A DNA stretch of 64,000 bases from Deltaproteobacteria bacterium (GTDB taxonomy: Bacteria; Desulfobacterota; Binatia; UBA9968). The stretch covers positions 7,311 through 71,310 of the forward strand of contig VBKE01000005.1 of the NCBI GenBank assembly GCA_005879605.1. The letters run 5' to 3'. Shown one piece after another: positions 50,499 through 60,785 of the stretch. Position 1 is the stretch's first letter; the number at the start of each line of letters is the position of its first letter. The position numbers and the translations under genes were made by a program. The notes beneath the pieces are model-generated. The model had not been told where the DNA came from. It was given only the letters and a program-made list of their open reading frames with translations, and made no database searches.

Positions 50499-51809
50499 TC
50501 AGCCCCTTCTTCCCCGCAACCGGCCCCGCTTCATGAATCCCTCATAGTTGCGGGTAATCAAATGAGTCTCCATCTGTGCTACGGTATCCAAAGCGACTCC
50601 CACCACGATCAAAAGCGCGGTTCCACCGAAATAAAAGGGCACATTCAGCTGCCTAACGAGAATCGTGGGCAAGAGGCAGACGATCGACAGGTAAATAGCC
50701 CCACTCAAAGTGACGCGCGAAAGCACTCGCTCAATAAACTCAGCGGTTTTCTGTCCGGGTCGAATGCCGGGAATGTAACCGCCGAATTTTTTCATATTTT
50801 CAGCCACATCCACTGGGTTAAACACCACCGCGGTGTAGAAGAACGCGAAAAAGATGATCAACGCTACATACACGACATCATGCAGCCACTGGCCCGGAGT
50901 GAGCATACTCGCCGCGGTCTGTAACCAAGGATGATTCGCGAATTGTGCCAAGGTCGCAGGGAAAATAAGAATGGAAGAAGCAAAAATTGGCGGTATGACA
51001 TTGGCCGTGTTGAGCTTGAGCGGCAGGTGCGAGCTTTGCCCGCCGTACATCTTTCGTCCGACGACCCGCTTGGCGTACTGTACCGGTATCCGGCGCTGAC
51101 CTTGTTCAACAAAAATGATCGCTCCCACAACGACCACGCTCAGGGCGAGAATGACCAAGGCGACCAATGGCCCCAGTTCTCCTTCCCGAATGAATTGCAT
51201 GGTCGTGGATACGGCCGAGGGTAGTCGCGCAACGATGCCCGCAAAGATAATTAGAGAAATACCATTGCCAATGCCGCGCTCGGTAATTTGTTCGCCCAGC
51301 CACATAATAAACGCCGTACCGGAGGTCAATGTGATAACGGTCATCAAGCGAAAGCTCCACCCCGGATTCAACACCAGGCTATAGCCGCCCGGCCCGTGCG
51401 TCCCTTCCAAGCCCATGCTGATCATCATCCCTTGAACAATGGACAGCACGACGGTTCCATAACGGGTGTACTGGGTGATTTTGCGTCGGCCCACCTCGCC
51501 CTCTTTTGAAAGCCGTTCCAAATAAGGAAAGACGACCGTAAGAAGCTGCAAAATAATGGAAGCGCTGATATAGGGCATGATGCCCAGCGAAAAAACCGAG
51601 AACTGCTCCAGGGCGCCACCGGAAAAAAGGTTAAGAAACCCGAAAAGAGTTCCTTTCTGTTGCTCAAAAAAGGCTGCCATGGCGTGGCGGTCGATACCCG
51701 GTGTGGGAACGTGGACACCGAGACGATAGACGGCTAGCATCGCCAGCGTGAAAAGCACACGGCGCCTAAGCTCGGGAATTCTTGATGCGTTCTGAAAACC
51801 GCTAAGCAT
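50499..51809 (-). CDS. secY: Protein translocase subunit SecY
   Basis: A 436-residue, ten-helix channel protein, with [20 protein letters not shown] at the start, [20 protein letters not shown], and a C-terminal [19 protein letters not shown] that contacts the ribosome and SecA. It overlaps rplO by 8 nt and is followed by adk. Confidence 0.97.
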   Translation of the reverse strand: MLSGFQNASRIPELRRRVLFTLAMLAVYRLGVHVPTPGIDRHAMAAFFEQQKGTLFGFLNLFSGGALEQFSVFSLGIMPYISASIILQLLTVVFPYLERLSKEGEVGRRKITQYTRYGTVVLSIVQGMMISMGLEGTHGPGGYSLVLNPGWSFRLMTVITLTSGTAFIMWLGEQITERGIGNGISLIIFAGIVARLPSAVSTTMQFIREGELGPLVALVILALSVVVVGAIIFVEQGQRRIPVQYAKRVVGRKMYGGQSSHLPLKLNTANVIPPIFASSILIFPATLAQFANHPWLQTAASMLTPGQWLHDVVYVALIIFFAFFYTAVVFNPVDVAENMKKFGGYIPGIRPGQKTAEFIERVLSRVTLSGAIYLSIVCLLPTILVRQLNVPFYFGGTALLIVVGVALDTVAQMETHLITRNYEGFMKRGRLRGRRG

Positions 51810-52254
51810 GGACCCCTATCAATTCCGCCTTTCCCCCCAGGGCTTCGATCTTCTCTTTCGCTTTGGCGGAAAAGCCGTGTGCTTTGACAATCAAGGATTT
51901 GGATAACGAACCATCCCCCAAAATCTTGATCCGCTTGTCCTTCCCCCGAACCAGACCCTGCTGAACTAGTCGCTCAGGGGTCACTTCACTGCCCGAAGGA
52001 AAAACTTCCAGCCGCTCCAGATTGACCACTGACATCTCAATTCGTGATGGATTATGGAAGCCGCGCTTTGGCAGGCGTCGTTGGAGCGGCATCTGACCAC
52101 CCTCGAATCCGGGTTTGGTGCCCCCCCCGGACCGGGCCCCTTGCCCCTTGTGGCCTCGACAAGAAGTTTTACCGTGACCTGAACCATCGCCGCGACCGAC
52201 GCGTTTGCGATTTTTATTCGAACCGGCGGCCGGTTTTAGATCATCCAGTTTCAT
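51802..52254 (-). CDS. rplO: 50S ribosomal protein L15
   Basis: 150 residues. [20 protein letters not shown] with the long Gly/Arg-rich N-terminal arm and the C-terminal [20 protein letters not shown] domain. Starts only 2 nt after the rpsE stop, leaving no room for rpmD, which usually lies here. Confidence 0.97.
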   Translation of the reverse strand: MKLDDLKPAAGSNKNRKRVGRGDGSGHGKTSCRGHKGQGARSGGGTKPGFEGGQMPLQRRLPKRGFHNPSRIEMSVVNLERLEVFPSGSEVTPERLVQQGLVRGKDKRIKILGDGSLSKSLIVKAHGFSAKAKEKIEALGGKAELIGVHA

Positions 52255-52256
52255 AA

Positions 52257-52754
52257 TCAGCGAATCTCCGCCAACGTCTTTCCTCGCCGGTCGGCAATTT
52301 CCTCCGGAGCGCGAAGCTCCCGCAGCGCCTCAAACGTTGCCTTGACCATGTTGTGCGGATTGTTGGAGCCGATACACTTGGTCAAAACGTTTTGAATCCC
52401 GGAGGCCTCCACCACCGCGCGGACGCCGCCGCCCGCGATAACTCCAGTTCCATCGGAGGCGGGTTTGAGAATCACATAACCCGCTCCGAATCGTCCGCTT
52501 ACTTCGAAGGGAATCGTTCCGGCTATGACGGGAACCCGAATCAAACTCTTCTTCGCCTGCTCCAGACCTTTGCGGATCGCTTCCGGCACTTCATTGGCCT
52601 TTCCCATTCCATAGCCGACGACTGAACGATTGTCCCCAACAACCACCAGTGCGCTAAAGCTAAAACGGCGGCCGCCCTTGACAACTTTGGCCACACGGCT
52701 GATGTGAACCACCTTCTCTTTCAGTTCTAAACCCTGCGGATCAATGCGTTCCAA
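52257..52754 (-). CDS. rpsE: 30S ribosomal protein S5
   Basis: 165 residues. [20 protein letters not shown] (double-stranded RNA-binding domain) and [20 protein letters not shown] with [20 protein letters not shown] are standard. Mutations in this protein affect decoding fidelity. Follows rplR by 23 bp. Confidence 0.97.
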   Translation of the reverse strand: MERIDPQGLELKEKVVHISRVAKVVKGGRRFSFSALVVVGDNRSVVGYGMGKANEVPEAIRKGLEQAKKSLIRVPVIAGTIPFEVSGRFGAGYVILKPASDGTGVIAGGGVRAVVEASGIQNVLTKCIGSNNPHNMVKATFEALRELRAPEEIADRRGKTLAEIR

Positions 52755-52777
52755 AGCGACCTCATGTTCTTATCCTA

Positions 52778-53143
52778 TTAAAATTCTAATCCGCCTTCAC
52801 GGACCCCATCTGCCACGGCCTTCACTTGCCCGTGGAACAAAAATCCGTTTCGATCAAAAATCACCCGAGTAATATTCTTTTCTTTGCAAATTTTGGCCAA
52901 TGCTAAGCCGACCTGCTTGGCCGTCTCAACGCCTTTGCTTTTTTTCACCGCCTCGGCAAGATCCCCACCGAGGGTCGATACCGAGGCCAGAGTCATTCCT
53001 CGATCGTCGGAAATCACCTGAGCATAAATATGCTTGTTGCTCCGATATACGCAGATCCTCGGACGTGCGTCCGTCCCCAGCACCTTCTTGCGAACTCGCT
53101 CCTGGCGTCGTGCCCGTGCGATACTTTTCTGATTCCGCGCCAT
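52778..53143 (-). CDS. rplR: 50S ribosomal protein L18
   Basis: A 121-residue 5S rRNA-binding protein. The central domain PRICVYRSNKHIYAQVISDD and C-terminal NGFLFHGQVKAVADGVREGG are typical. Between rplF and rpsE. Confidence 0.96.
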   Translation of the reverse strand: MARNQKSIARARRQERVRKKVLGTDARPRICVYRSNKHIYAQVISDDRGMTLASVSTLGGDLAEAVKKSKGVETAKQVGLALAKICKEKNITRVIFDRNGFLFHGQVKAVADGVREGGLEF

Positions 53144-53160
53144 TTTCTATCCCCGACCGC

Positions 53161-53712
53161 CTAAGCGCCTGCCGCAGAGCCAACGGCTTTTCCGGCTTTG
53201 CGCCGAATGACCTCTTCACGATACTTGATCCCTTTGCCTTTGTAAGGTTCAGGCGATCTGAGACTCCGAAGTTTGGCCGCCATCTCACCCAGCAACTGCC
53301 GATCGGCGCTGGTAAGAGTAATAACGACCTGCCTTTCCACCGAGGCCGTTACTCCCTGCGGCAAGAGGAAGACCACCGGATGGGAGTACCCCAACGTCAT
53401 ATGGATCTCTTGGCCTTTGACCTCGGCGCGATAACCTACACCGTTGATTTCCAACACCCGGCTAAAGCCTTGGCTCACTCCCTGGGCCATATTGGCAATG
53501 AGCTTCCGCGTCAATCCATGCAGCGCCCGCATCTTACGCTCATCGGTTTCGCGTTCGACCCGCACCGCGTTTCCGTCCACTTGAACCTTGATTCCCGCGG
53601 GAACCGAAGTTTGCAGTTTTCCCTTTGGCCCCTCAAGACGAACGGCGGCGCCATCGACAGCCACTTTGACACCCGCGGGGATCGTGATGGGCAACTTTCC
53701 GATACGCGACAC
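53161..53712 (-). CDS. rplF: 50S ribosomal protein L6
   Basis: 183 residues with two tandem alpha/beta domains; MSRIGKLPITIPAGVKVAVD start and PEPYKGKGIKYREEVIRRKA near the C terminus. Lies at the L7/L12 stalk base near the factor-binding site. 17 bp after rpsH. Confidence 0.97.
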   Translation of the reverse strand: MSRIGKLPITIPAGVKVAVDGAAVRLEGPKGKLQTSVPAGIKVQVDGNAVRVERETDERKMRALHGLTRKLIANMAQGVSQGFSRVLEINGVGYRAEVKGQEIHMTLGYSHPVVFLLPQGVTASVERQVVITLTSADRQLLGEMAAKLRSLRSPEPYKGKGIKYREEVIRRKAGKAVGSAAGA

Positions 53713-53729
53713 TTTACACCTCGAATGAG

Positions 53730-54134
53730 CTACCAGACCGAGCAGATCAGCTCGCCTCCGACCTTCGCCCTATGCGCCTCTCGATCCACTAGAAACCCCT
53801 TCGGAGTGGACAGAATGTGGATCCCCAATCCCTTGCGGATCGGCGGCACTTCATTGGCGCCGACGTAAACTCTTCGGCCCGGGCTACTGACGCGCGTCAT
53901 ACCAGAAATAATAGGCCGATTCTCCCGGTCGAACCGTAGTTGGATCAGCAGATCGTTGCCCCCCCCTTGGGCCGCTTTGACCTTTCTTGCTTCCTTCACG
54001 TAACCTTCATCAATTAGAATCTTTACAATATTTTCTTTTACCCGCGACCAAGGGACTGTGACTTTTTGATGCCGCGCCCGCGACGCGTTCCGAATTCGAG
54101 TCAGCATGTCCGCGATTGGATCCGTCATTCCCAT
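53730..54134 (-). CDS. rpsH: 30S ribosomal protein S8
   Basis: The ATG at 54134, with GGAGAG upstream, gives 134 residues: MGMTDPIADMLTRIRNASRA, PIISGMTRVSSPGRRVYVGA and KVGGELICSVW. A longer frame to 54260 runs through rpsN sequence and was rejected. S8 represses the spc operon in E. coli by binding the rplE leader; whether that holds here is unknown. Confidence 0.96.
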   Translation of the reverse strand: MGMTDPIADMLTRIRNASRARHQKVTVPWSRVKENIVKILIDEGYVKEARKVKAAQGGGNDLLIQLRFDRENRPIISGMTRVSSPGRRVYVGANEVPPIRKGLGIHILSTPKGFLVDREAHRAKVGGELICSVW

Positions 54135-54151
54135 TGTACTCTCTCCACAGC

Positions 54152-54337
54152 TTACCAACTGGCCTTGATCAGCCCCGGAATATGTCCCTTGCGCGCATGA
54201 TCCCGCAAACAGAGCCGGCACATGCGAAAGCGCCGGTAAAATGCCCGCGAGCGCCCGCATAGAGGACAGCGATTGTATTCTCGCACTTTGAATTTGTTGG
54301 GCCTTTCAGCCTTTATCCGGAGACATTTTTTGGCCAA
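54152..54337 (-). CDS. rpsN: 30S ribosomal protein S14, zinc-binding type Z
   Basis: With the TTG at 54337 (preceded by GAGGGGGAG) the protein has the standard 61 residues of short S14. Four zinc ligands are present in [10 protein letters not shown] and [12 protein letters not shown]. The ending IPGLIKASW is typical. Between rplE and rpsH. A longer frame to 54367 is not needed. Confidence 0.95.
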   Translation of the reverse strand: MAKKCLRIKAERPNKFKVREYNRCPLCGRSRAFYRRFRMCRLCLRDHARKGHIPGLIKASW

Positions 54338-54356
54338 TGGAACTCCCCCTCGTTGA

Positions 54357-54896
54357 TTAACCGACAAACGGCATCCCTAACAGTTTAAGCAAGACTCTGC
54401 CCTCCTGATCCGTCTTGGCGGTGGTAATAAACGACACGGTCATGCCCCTGGTCTTTTCTACCTTATCGGCGTGAATCTCGGGAAAAATGATTTGCTCCCG
54501 CAGGCCCAAAGAATAATTGCCCCGCCCGTCGAAGGAACGATCCGAAATCCCCTTGAAATCGCGCACCCTGGGAAGCGCCACATGGATCAGCCGATCGAGA
54601 AATTCGTACATCCGATCCCGTCGCAGAGTTACCATGCACCCGATGGGAATGCCTTCGCGCAATTTGAAGTTTGCGATGGCTCTTTTGGCGCGCGTCACCA
54701 CCGGTTTTTGCCCCGCGACGGCGGTGATTTCGGCAACCGTCGTGTCGATAGCCTTGATATTTTGCGTCGCTTCGCCTACGCCAACGTTTATCGTGATCTT
54801 CTCCAACCGCGGTACCTGCATGGAGTTCTTGTAGTCGAACTCCTTCATCATAGCCGGGACTACCTCATCCTGATATTTGCTTTTCAGTCGTGCCAT
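54357..54896 (-). CDS. rplE: 50S ribosomal protein L5
   Basis: The ATG at 54896 gives 179 residues: [60 protein letters not shown] and the closing [12 protein letters not shown]. 5S rRNA-binding, contacts P-site tRNA. The upstream frame to 55001 lies in rplX and was rejected. Confidence 0.97.
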   Translation of the reverse strand: MARLKSKYQDEVVPAMMKEFDYKNSMQVPRLEKITINVGVGEATQNIKAIDTTVAEITAVAGQKPVVTRAKRAIANFKLREGIPIGCMVTLRRDRMYEFLDRLIHVALPRVRDFKGISDRSFDGRGNYSLGLREQIIFPEIHADKVEKTRGMTVSFITTAKTDQEGRVLLKLLGMPFVG

Positions 54897-54906
54897 GCTG
54901 GTTCCA

Positions 54907-55215
54907 CTACTCCAACGCCTCGCCGCAGCGTCGGCAGATCCTAATTTTCTTTCCACCGAGAATCTTTCGTCCGATCCGCACGGGGGCGTTGCACTTGTCA
55001 CACATGATCATGACATTAGAAAGATGAATCGACGCTTCTTTTTCCAAGATGCCGCCGGGTTGCTGCGGCCCTTTCGGGCGCGTATGTCGCTTAACTAAAT
55101 TGACCCTTTCGATAATGACAGCCTCTTTATCAGGAACGACGCGCAGAACCTTCCCCGTCTTGCCCCGCTCCTTACCTGCGATCACCATGACGCTGTCGTT
55201 TCTTCGAATCTGCAC
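54907..55215 (-). CDS. rplX: 50S ribosomal protein L24
   Basis: 102 residues with an N-terminal KOW motif ([20 protein letters not shown]) and a C-terminal extension carrying a four-cysteine motif ([11 protein letters not shown] and CRRCGEALE), i.e. the zinc-binding form. Assembly initiator for the 50S subunit. Between rplN and rplE. Confidence 0.96.
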   Translation of the reverse strand: MQIRRNDSVMVIAGKERGKTGKVLRVVPDKEAVIIERVNLVKRHTRPKGPQQPGGILEKEASIHLSNVMIMCDKCNAPVRIGRKILGGKKIRICRRCGEALE

Positions 55216-55238
55216 CGGGTCTTCTCCTCGACCGTCGA

Positions 55239-55607
55239 CTAGAGTACTTCAGGCGCGAGAGAAATAATTTTCATAAACTTCTTCGCCCGTAGTTCGCGCG
55301 CTACCGGACCGAAGATTCGGGTGCCGATGGGTTCTTTTTGATTGTCGATCAAAACAGCAGAGTTGTTGTCAAAGCGGATATAGGTTCCATCCGAACGTCC
55401 GATCTCCTTTGCCGTTCGAACCACGACGGCCTTCATCACTTCACCCTTTTTGACCTTGGCGTTTGGGATCGCCTCCTTAACGGAAACGACGATGATGTCG
55501 CCGATGGAGGCGTACTTCCGTTTGCTGCCCCCGAGGACCTTGATACATTGGACCTTGCGGGCTCCCGAATTATCCGCCACGTCCAACACGGTTCTCATCT
55601 GGATCAT
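55239..55607 (-). CDS. rplN: 50S ribosomal protein L14
   Basis: 122 residues, start [20 protein letters not shown] and end [19 protein letters not shown]. Inter-subunit bridge protein. Follows rpsQ by 37 bp. Confidence 0.97.
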   Translation of the reverse strand: MIQMRTVLDVADNSGARKVQCIKVLGGSKRKYASIGDIIVVSVKEAIPNAKVKKGEVMKAVVVRTAKEIGRSDGTYIRFDNNSAVLIDNQKEPIGTRIFGPVARELRAKKFMKIISLAPEVL

Positions 55608-55644
55608 GAATCAACCTTAACCCAGCTCTTCTCGTCACCGCCTG

Positions 55645-55938
55645 CTACGCGCTGGCCGCCTCGAATCCCTCTGCTTCCGTCGCTTTGGCACGCTCCAAGA
55701 TTTTGCTCACGCGCCAACGCTTGTCTCGACTGAGCGGACGGCACTCGACGATTATCACGCGATCCCCCACATGGCACTGGCCGCTTTCATCGTGAGCCTT
55801 CACTTTCGTTCGGCGCCGCAAGTATTTTTTATACCTGGGATGCATCACGGTTCGCTCCACGGAGACCACGACCGTCTTTTGCATGCGGTCATTCACGACC
55901 ACTCCGCTGCGCTCTTTTCTCAAACCTCTCGTGTTCAT
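55645..55938 (-). CDS. rpsQ: 30S ribosomal protein S17
   Basis: 97 residues. RGLRKERSGVVVNDRMQKTV and HPRYKKYLRRRTKVKAHDES are characteristic. The C-terminal tail is slightly longer than usual. It overlaps the rpmC stop by 4 nt. Confidence 0.96.
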   Translation of the reverse strand: MNTRGLRKERSGVVVNDRMQKTVVVSVERTVMHPRYKKYLRRRTKVKAHDESGQCHVGDRVIIVECRPLSRDKRWRVSKILERAKATEAEGFEAASA

Positions 55939-56144
55939 GCCGCCCCTTCCTGACCTTGGAGCGCTTTTTCTCTGAGTATCGTTTCCACCCGCGCCAAGTC
56001 CCGCTTCGTCTGACGCAACTTCATGGGGTTTTCCAAACGGCTCGTGGCTCGCTTCAGCTTCAAGTGACCGATCTCCTCACGAAGCTCCGAGCGCTTCTGG
56101 GTGAGATCGCCGATGCTCATATCGCGCAGCTCTTTAGCTTCCAT
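55935..56144 (-). CDS. rpmC: 50S ribosomal protein L29
   Basis: The ATG at 56144 gives 69 residues: [20 protein letters not shown], then [20 protein letters not shown] and [12 protein letters not shown]. Starts inside the last codons of rplP (11-nt overlap) and overlaps rpsQ by 4 nt. Located at the tunnel exit. Confidence 0.95.
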   Translation of the reverse strand: MEAKELRDMSIGDLTQKRSELREEIGHLKLKRATSRLENPMKLRQTKRDLARVETILREKALQGQEGAA

Positions 56145-56559
56145 GGGCGAGTCCTCGCCGCTCGACAAACATCGTCGGGATGGATAGTTTGTGCCCCGCT
56201 AACCGAAATGCTTCTCGCGCCAGCGGTCCCTCAACCCCCTCCATTTCGAAGAGAATTCGCCCCGGCTGAATCACCGCAACCCACATTTCAGGGGATCCTT
56301 TACCTTTTCCCATTCGCGTCTCTGCTGGTTTCTTGGTTAAGGGCTTATCCGGGAAGATGCGAATCCAGACCTTGCCGCCTCGCTTGAGATAGCGAGTCAA
56401 CGCGACACGAGCTGCTTCGATTTCACGCGCGCTCATCCAACCCCGGTCCAGAGCTTTGAGGCCATATTCGCCAAAAGCCAGCGAAGATCCCCGGTGCGCC
56501 GTTCCGCGACGACGCCCCTTTTGTAGTTTGCGGTATTTTACTTTTTTTGGTTCAAGCAT
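56134..56559 (-). CDS. rplP: 50S ribosomal protein L16
   Basis: 141 residues, [20 protein letters not shown] and the [20 protein letters not shown] loop near the peptidyl-transferase centre, which includes the arginine hydroxylated in some bacteria. About 50 bp after rpsC. Confidence 0.97.
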   Translation of the reverse strand: MLEPKKVKYRKLQKGRRRGTAHRGSSLAFGEYGLKALDRGWMSAREIEAARVALTRYLKRGGKVWIRIFPDKPLTKKPAETRMGKGKGSPEMWVAVIQPGRILFEMEGVEGPLAREAFRLAGHKLSIPTMFVERRGLAHGS

Positions 56560-56608
56560 TTTTAGTGCTTAATTCGATGACTCTGCTGAGAGGAGCTTTT
56601 CGCCATTC

Positions 56609-57271
56609 TCAGCCACCCAACATTGCCTTTTGCTGCTCCTCCTCTTCGGTTAGGACCTCGCCCCTGAAGATCCATACTTTAACGCCGATCATGCCGTAGG
56701 TCGTGCGCGCTTCGGCGAATCCATAGTTGATATCGGCCCGTAGAGTGTGAAGCGGCACACGCCCTTCACGATACCACTCGGTTCGAGCGATTTCGGAACC
56801 GCCTAATCGGCCGGCACACTGGATTCTCACCCCCTGAGCGCCCATGCGCATCGCCCGTGAAACGCTTTCCTTCATCGCCCGTCGAAAAGCCACACGCCGC
56901 TCCAATTGAAGCGCGACATTCTCCGAGACCAACTGAGCATCAAGATCCGGCCGGCGCACTTCATGAATGTTGATGTAGGTCTCCCGATGGGTCAACTTCG
57001 TAATCTCTTCCTTGAGCTTTTCAATCTCAGCGCCCTTTTTCCCGATGACAATTCCGGGACGGGCGGTGTAAATGTTGATCTTGGCCTTGTTGGCCGCTCT
57101 TTCGATTTCAATCTTCGAAATACCAGCATGGTACAGACGACTCTTCAAAAATTTTTTAACCCGGAAGTCCTCATGAAGTAACTTCGGGTAATCGTGGCGC
57201 GCGAACCATTTTGAATCCCAAGACTCGATCACCCCGAGACGAAAAATTTTGGGATGCGTTTTCTGACCCAT
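56609..57271 (-). CDS. rpsC: 30S ribosomal protein S3
   Basis: 220 residues. The N-terminal KH domain ([20 protein letters not shown]) and C-terminal domain ([20 protein letters not shown] and [20 protein letters not shown]) are standard. Sits at the mRNA entry channel and acts in helicase activity with S4 and S5. Confidence 0.97.
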   Translation of the reverse strand: MGQKTHPKIFRLGVIESWDSKWFARHDYPKLLHEDFRVKKFLKSRLYHAGISKIEIERAANKAKINIYTARPGIVIGKKGAEIEKLKEEITKLTHRETYINIHEVRRPDLDAQLVSENVALQLERRVAFRRAMKESVSRAMRMGAQGVRIQCAGRLGGSEIARTEWYREGRVPLHTLRADINYGFAEARTTYGMIGVKVWIFRGEVLTEEEEQQKAMLGG

Positions 57272-57277
57272 CAGGCC

Positions 57278-57622
57278 TTAGCTCCTCTCATCGGCTTCGT
57301 CCAGGATGACGGTAATGTGACTGAGTCGCTTGCGGACCCGAGTCGCTCGGCCCTGCGCTCGAGGCATAAAGCGTTTCCACATACCTCCTTCATCCACCTT
57401 TACTTTTTTGACGAAGAGACGATCGACATCGACGCTTTGAGTGTTTTCCGCATTGGCCAGCGCTGCGCGTAAAGTCTTAGCCACGATCCCGGCCGATCGC
57501 TTGGGAACGAATTTGAGGATATTGAGGGCTTCCTCAACTCCCTTGCCACGAATTTGATCGACCACCAACCGCACCTTCCGCGGCGAGACGCGGACAAATT
57601 TTGTGATCGCGTATGCTTCCAT
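57278..57622 (-). CDS. rplV: 50S ribosomal protein L22
   Basis: 114 residues: AYAITKFVRVSPRKVRLVVD and the hairpin RFMPRAQGRATRVRKRLSHI that reaches the tunnel constriction. 72 bp after rpsS and 6 nt before rpsC. Confidence 0.97.
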   Translation of the reverse strand: MEAYAITKFVRVSPRKVRLVVDQIRGKGVEEALNILKFVPKRSAGIVAKTLRAALANAENTQSVDVDRLFVKKVKVDEGGMWKRFMPRAQGRATRVRKRLSHITVILDEADERS

Positions 57623-57694
57623 AATTTTGACGTTTTGCTCTTTACGTTCTCTTTTCCCGAGATTTCCTTAAACCATTTCGCGTCACCGGAATCG

Positions 57695-58069
57695 CTACCC
57701 TTTCGCTGCCGGCGCTGCTGGCGCTGCCGGGGCCGCTGGTCGTGGGGCTCCGGGTGCGGAAGCGCCCGCTGGTGCGGGTGCTCCGACAGTTTCCTTGGCC
57801 TCCGCTTTACGGTCTCCCGAATGGGCAAAGAAAGTTCTGGTCGGAGCAAACTCACCGAGTTTATGACCGACCATGTTTTCGCTAACAAAAACGGGAATGA
57901 ATTTTCGCCCGTTGTGCACGCCAATGGTATAACCCACCATCTCGGGCGTAATGGTTGAGCGCCGGGACCAGGTACGAATCACTTGTTTCTGACGTGACTC
58001 ATTCATGGCCGCGATTTTTTTCGCCAAATGCTCATCGATAAAGGGCCCTTTTTTGACCGAACGCGCCAT
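57695..58069 (-). CDS. rpsS: 30S ribosomal protein S19 with Ala/Pro-rich tail
   Basis: 124 residues. The first 92 are standard ([52 protein letters not shown]). After that comes an unusual 32-residue C-terminal tail of Ala, Pro and Gly. Starts 2 nt after the rplB stop. The tail would project from the head near the A/P sites, so it could affect subunit contacts. Confidence 0.97.
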   Translation of the reverse strand: MARSVKKGPFIDEHLAKKIAAMNESRQKQVIRTWSRRSTITPEMVGYTIGVHNGRKFIPVFVSENMVGHKLGEFAPTRTFFAHSGDRKAEAKETVGAPAPAGASAPGAPRPAAPAAPAAPAAKG

Positions 58070-58071
58070 CG

Positions 58072-58899
58072 TTACTTAGCCTTTCTGCCTTGTACGATAT
58101 ATTTGTCGGAGGCATGGTTCTTTCTAGTCTTGTAGCCCTTGGTCGGTTTGCCCCAAGGCGTCATCGGGTGATTGCCCTTGGAGCGCCCTTCACCGCCACC
58201 ATGCGGGTGGTCCACTGGATTTTTTGCGATACCTCGCGTTGTCGAGCGCCTACCCAACCAGCGCATTCGGCCAGCCTTCCCCCATGAAATATTTTCCTGA
58301 TCCAAATTTCCTATCTGGCCGACAGTTGCGCGGCAATCCGCCAACACATTTCTTAGCTCACCCGAGGGAAGCTTCAAAAGCGCATAAGTTCCTTCTTTAG
58401 CCATGAGCTGCGCCCCGGCGCCGGCACTCCGTACCAGCTGTCCGCCCTTGCCGATTTTTAGCTCGACGTTATGAACCACCGTGCCCACGGGAATGAATTT
58501 TAACGGCAATGAATTACCGGGTTGAATATCGATATTCTCATCCCCCGCAATCACCGAGTGCCCCACTTGTAACCGATCGGGCGCGAGAATATAGCGCCGC
58601 TCACCGTCTGCATAGCAGAGCAGTGCGATACGAGCAGAGCGATTAGGATCATATTCGAGCGCTTCAACTTTGCCTGGCACGTTCTTCTTGTCGCGCTTGA
58701 AATCAATCAGACGATAAAGGCGCTTATGCCCCCCGCCTCGATGATCGGCCGTAACCCGACCCATGTTGTTACGTCCACCACTGTGTTTGAGCGACTCGCG
58801 TAAGTCTTTCTCGGGCCTTTTCTTCACGATCTCGTCAAACATGAGACCCGTACGAAAGCGCATGCCCGCCGAGGTGGGCCGATATGTTTTGATCGCCAT
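58072..58899 (-). CDS. rplB: 50S ribosomal protein L2
   Basis: 275 residues. Start [20 protein letters not shown]. The key histidine region near the peptidyl-transferase centre, [20 protein letters not shown], is intact. Required for subunit association and peptide bond formation. Between rplW and rpsS. Confidence 0.98.
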   Translation of the reverse strand: MAIKTYRPTSAGMRFRTGLMFDEIVKKRPEKDLRESLKHSGGRNNMGRVTADHRGGGHKRLYRLIDFKRDKKNVPGKVEALEYDPNRSARIALLCYADGERRYILAPDRLQVGHSVIAGDENIDIQPGNSLPLKFIPVGTVVHNVELKIGKGGQLVRSAGAGAQLMAKEGTYALLKLPSGELRNVLADCRATVGQIGNLDQENISWGKAGRMRWLGRRSTTRGIAKNPVDHPHGGGEGRSKGNHPMTPWGKPTKGYKTRKNHASDKYIVQGRKAK

Positions 58900-58908
58900 T
58901 GTTTCTCT

Positions 58909-59199
58909 CTATGCTCCGCCAAAAAAATCGATCTTGTCACCTTCTCTGAGCGTTACGTACGCCTTCTTCCACTGGGGCCGGCGACCCATACTTCTGCCGA
59001 TGCGCCGGATCTTGCCTAGATAGCGAGCCATCCGGACTTTCACGACCTTAACTTTAAAGAGCACTTCAATCGCTTTCTTCACCTCTATCTTGTTGGCGTC
59101 GGGCCGAACTTTGAACAATACCTGTTGGGTACTCTCGGCCAAGAGCGAACCCTTTTCCGAAATCAAAGGTGCTTGGATGATATCGTGCGGCCCTCTCAT
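58909..59199 (-). CDS. rplW: 50S ribosomal protein L23
   Basis: 96 residues, [20 protein letters not shown] and FKVRPDANKIEVKKAIEVLF. Docking site at the tunnel exit for trigger factor and SRP. Overlaps rplD by 4 nt. Confidence 0.96.
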   Translation of the reverse strand: MRGPHDIIQAPLISEKGSLLAESTQQVLFKVRPDANKIEVKKAIEVLFKVKVVKVRMARYLGKIRRIGRSMGRRPQWKKAYVTLREGDKIDFFGGA

Positions 59200-59792
59200 G
59201 CAGCCAACCTCTCTTCGAGGAGCTTGAGCGCGCCTTCCGTTAGAATCAGATGCTCATGACGCATCAAATCATAAACGTTCAACCCTTCCACGCGCAGCAC
59301 TTTGACCTTCGGCAGATTCCGCGCCGAGCGCTCGATCTTCTCGTCCGCCTGCGCAATGGCAATGAGCGCGCTGCTCACATTGAGTTCGGCCAAGGCCTTA
59401 CACATGATTTTAGTCTTCGCTTCCTCAAGCTCGAACTTGTCCACGATAATTAATTTGCCGTCGCGGTTTTTGAGACTCAGAGCCGACAGAAGCGCCTCTC
59501 GGCGCGCTTTCCGAGGCATGCGGTAGGAGTAATCGCGCGGTTGAGGTCCGAAAGTGGTGCCTCCTCCGACCCAGATCGGGGACCGAATACTTCCCGCACG
59601 GGCTCGACCGGTGCCCTTCTGGCGCCACGGTTTTTTTCCACCGCCCCTGACGAACCCTTTGGATTTGGTTGCCGCGGTACCGGCTCGACGATTGGCGAGC
59701 TGCATGACGACGGCTTGATGCAACAGATGAGAACGAGTTCTTACACCGAATATTGCTTCTTTGAGAATGGGTTGAATAACGTGGACTTCCAT
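59196..59792 (-). CDS. rplD: 50S ribosomal protein L4
   Basis: 198 residues; the extended loop [20 protein letters not shown] lines the exit tunnel. [20 protein letters not shown]-type C terminus ([20 protein letters not shown]). In enterobacteria it autoregulates the S10 operon. Between rplC and rplW. Confidence 0.96.
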   Translation of the reverse strand: MEVHVIQPILKEAIFGVRTRSHLLHQAVVMQLANRRAGTAATKSKGFVRGGGKKPWRQKGTGRARAGSIRSPIWVGGGTTFGPQPRDYSYRMPRKARREALLSALSLKNRDGKLIIVDKFELEEAKTKIMCKALAELNVSSALIAIAQADEKIERSARNLPKVKVLRVEGLNVYDLMRHEHLILTEGALKLLEERLAA

Positions 59793-59798
59793 AATTGG

Positions 59799-60431
59799 CT
59801 ACCCCTTCACCGCACGGCGCACAATAATCACTCCGTGCTTCGCGCCGGGAACCGCGCCCTTGACCAGCATCAGGTTCTCGTCGGGTCTGATCTCCACGAC
59901 CTCAAGATTTTGAATCGAAACACGCTCATGACCCCACTGGCCCGCCATTTTTTTTCCTTTGCGAACTCGCCCTGGAAACGAACGATTGCCGATGGAACCG
60001 CCGTGTCGGAAGTATTCATGGGTGCCGTGCGATCCGGGAAATCCGCCGAAGGACCAACGCTTGATGACGCCCGTGAAGCCATGGCCTTTGGAAATTCCGG
60101 AGACATCAATTCTGTCGCCGACCTTAAACAGATCGGCAGCTTTGATCTCCTGTCCAACTTCGTATTGCGAGACGTCATCGAGACGGAACTCTTTTAGCAC
60201 TTCGAAAGCCCCTTTGCCGGCTTTCGCCATGTGGCCCTGCATCGGCTTATTGACCCGCTGGTTTTTTCTGCTACCAAAGCCAACCTGGAGCGCGCGGTAG
60301 CCGTCTTTATCTGTCTCTTTCTTTTGGACGACCACACACGGACCCGTCCGCACCACGGTCACCGGAATGACATTCCCTTCGGCATTGTAGAACTGGGTCA
60401 TGCCAACCTTTTTTCCAATAAGGCCCGTCAT
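59799..60431 (-). CDS. rplC: 50S ribosomal protein L3
   Basis: 210 residues: MTGLIGKKVGMTQFYNAEGN and the loop WSFGGFPGSHGTHEYFRHGG that approaches the peptidyl-transferase centre. Ends with a V-I-V-R-R pattern. 45 bp after rpsJ. Confidence 0.97.
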   Translation of the reverse strand: MTGLIGKKVGMTQFYNAEGNVIPVTVVRTGPCVVVQKKETDKDGYRALQVGFGSRKNQRVNKPMQGHMAKAGKGAFEVLKEFRLDDVSQYEVGQEIKAADLFKVGDRIDVSGISKGHGFTGVIKRWSFGGFPGSHGTHEYFRHGGSIGNRSFPGRVRKGKKMAGQWGHERVSIQNLEVVEIRPDENLMLVKGAVPGAKHGVIIVRRAVKG

Positions 60432-60476
60432 AAAAGCATTCCAAGCCGCAAAATCTTAACGCCTCTACCCTCTCAG

Positions 60477-60785
60477 TTATTGGAGCTTGATCTCAACATC
60501 CACTCCGGCGGCAATGTCGAGCTTTCCCAACGCATCGATTGTCTGTTGCGTCGGCTCCAAGATATCGAGAAGCCGCTTGTGGGTGCGAATCTCGAACTGA
60601 TCCCGGGATTTCTTATCCACATGTGGCGAGCGATTCACGGTGAAACGCTCGATACGAGTCGGAAGAGGAATGGGTCCCGCAACTCTTCCGCCGGTGCGTC
60701 TCACGGTTTCGACGATTTCCCCCACCGACTGATCCAGGACGCGGTGGTCATAGGCCTTCAGTCTGATCCTAATCTTCTCGTTCAT
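60477..60785 (-). CDS. rpsJ: 30S ribosomal protein S10
   Basis: 102 residues: [20 protein letters not shown], the loop [20 protein letters not shown] and [20 protein letters not shown]. Its ATG overlaps the fusA stop (ATGA), so S10 is translationally coupled to EF-G with no tuf gene between. Also NusE, the antitermination factor. Confidence 0.98.
   Translation of the reverse strand: MNEKIRIRLKAYDHRVLDQSVGEIVETVRRTGGRVAGPIPLPTRIERFTVNRSPHVDKKSRDQFEIRTHKRLLDILEPTQQTIDALGKLDIAAGVDVEIKLQ

Noticed and set aside
54897-55001. N-terminal extension of L5
   Set aside because: Overlaps rplX and has no similarity to L5; the ATG at 54896 gives the standard length.
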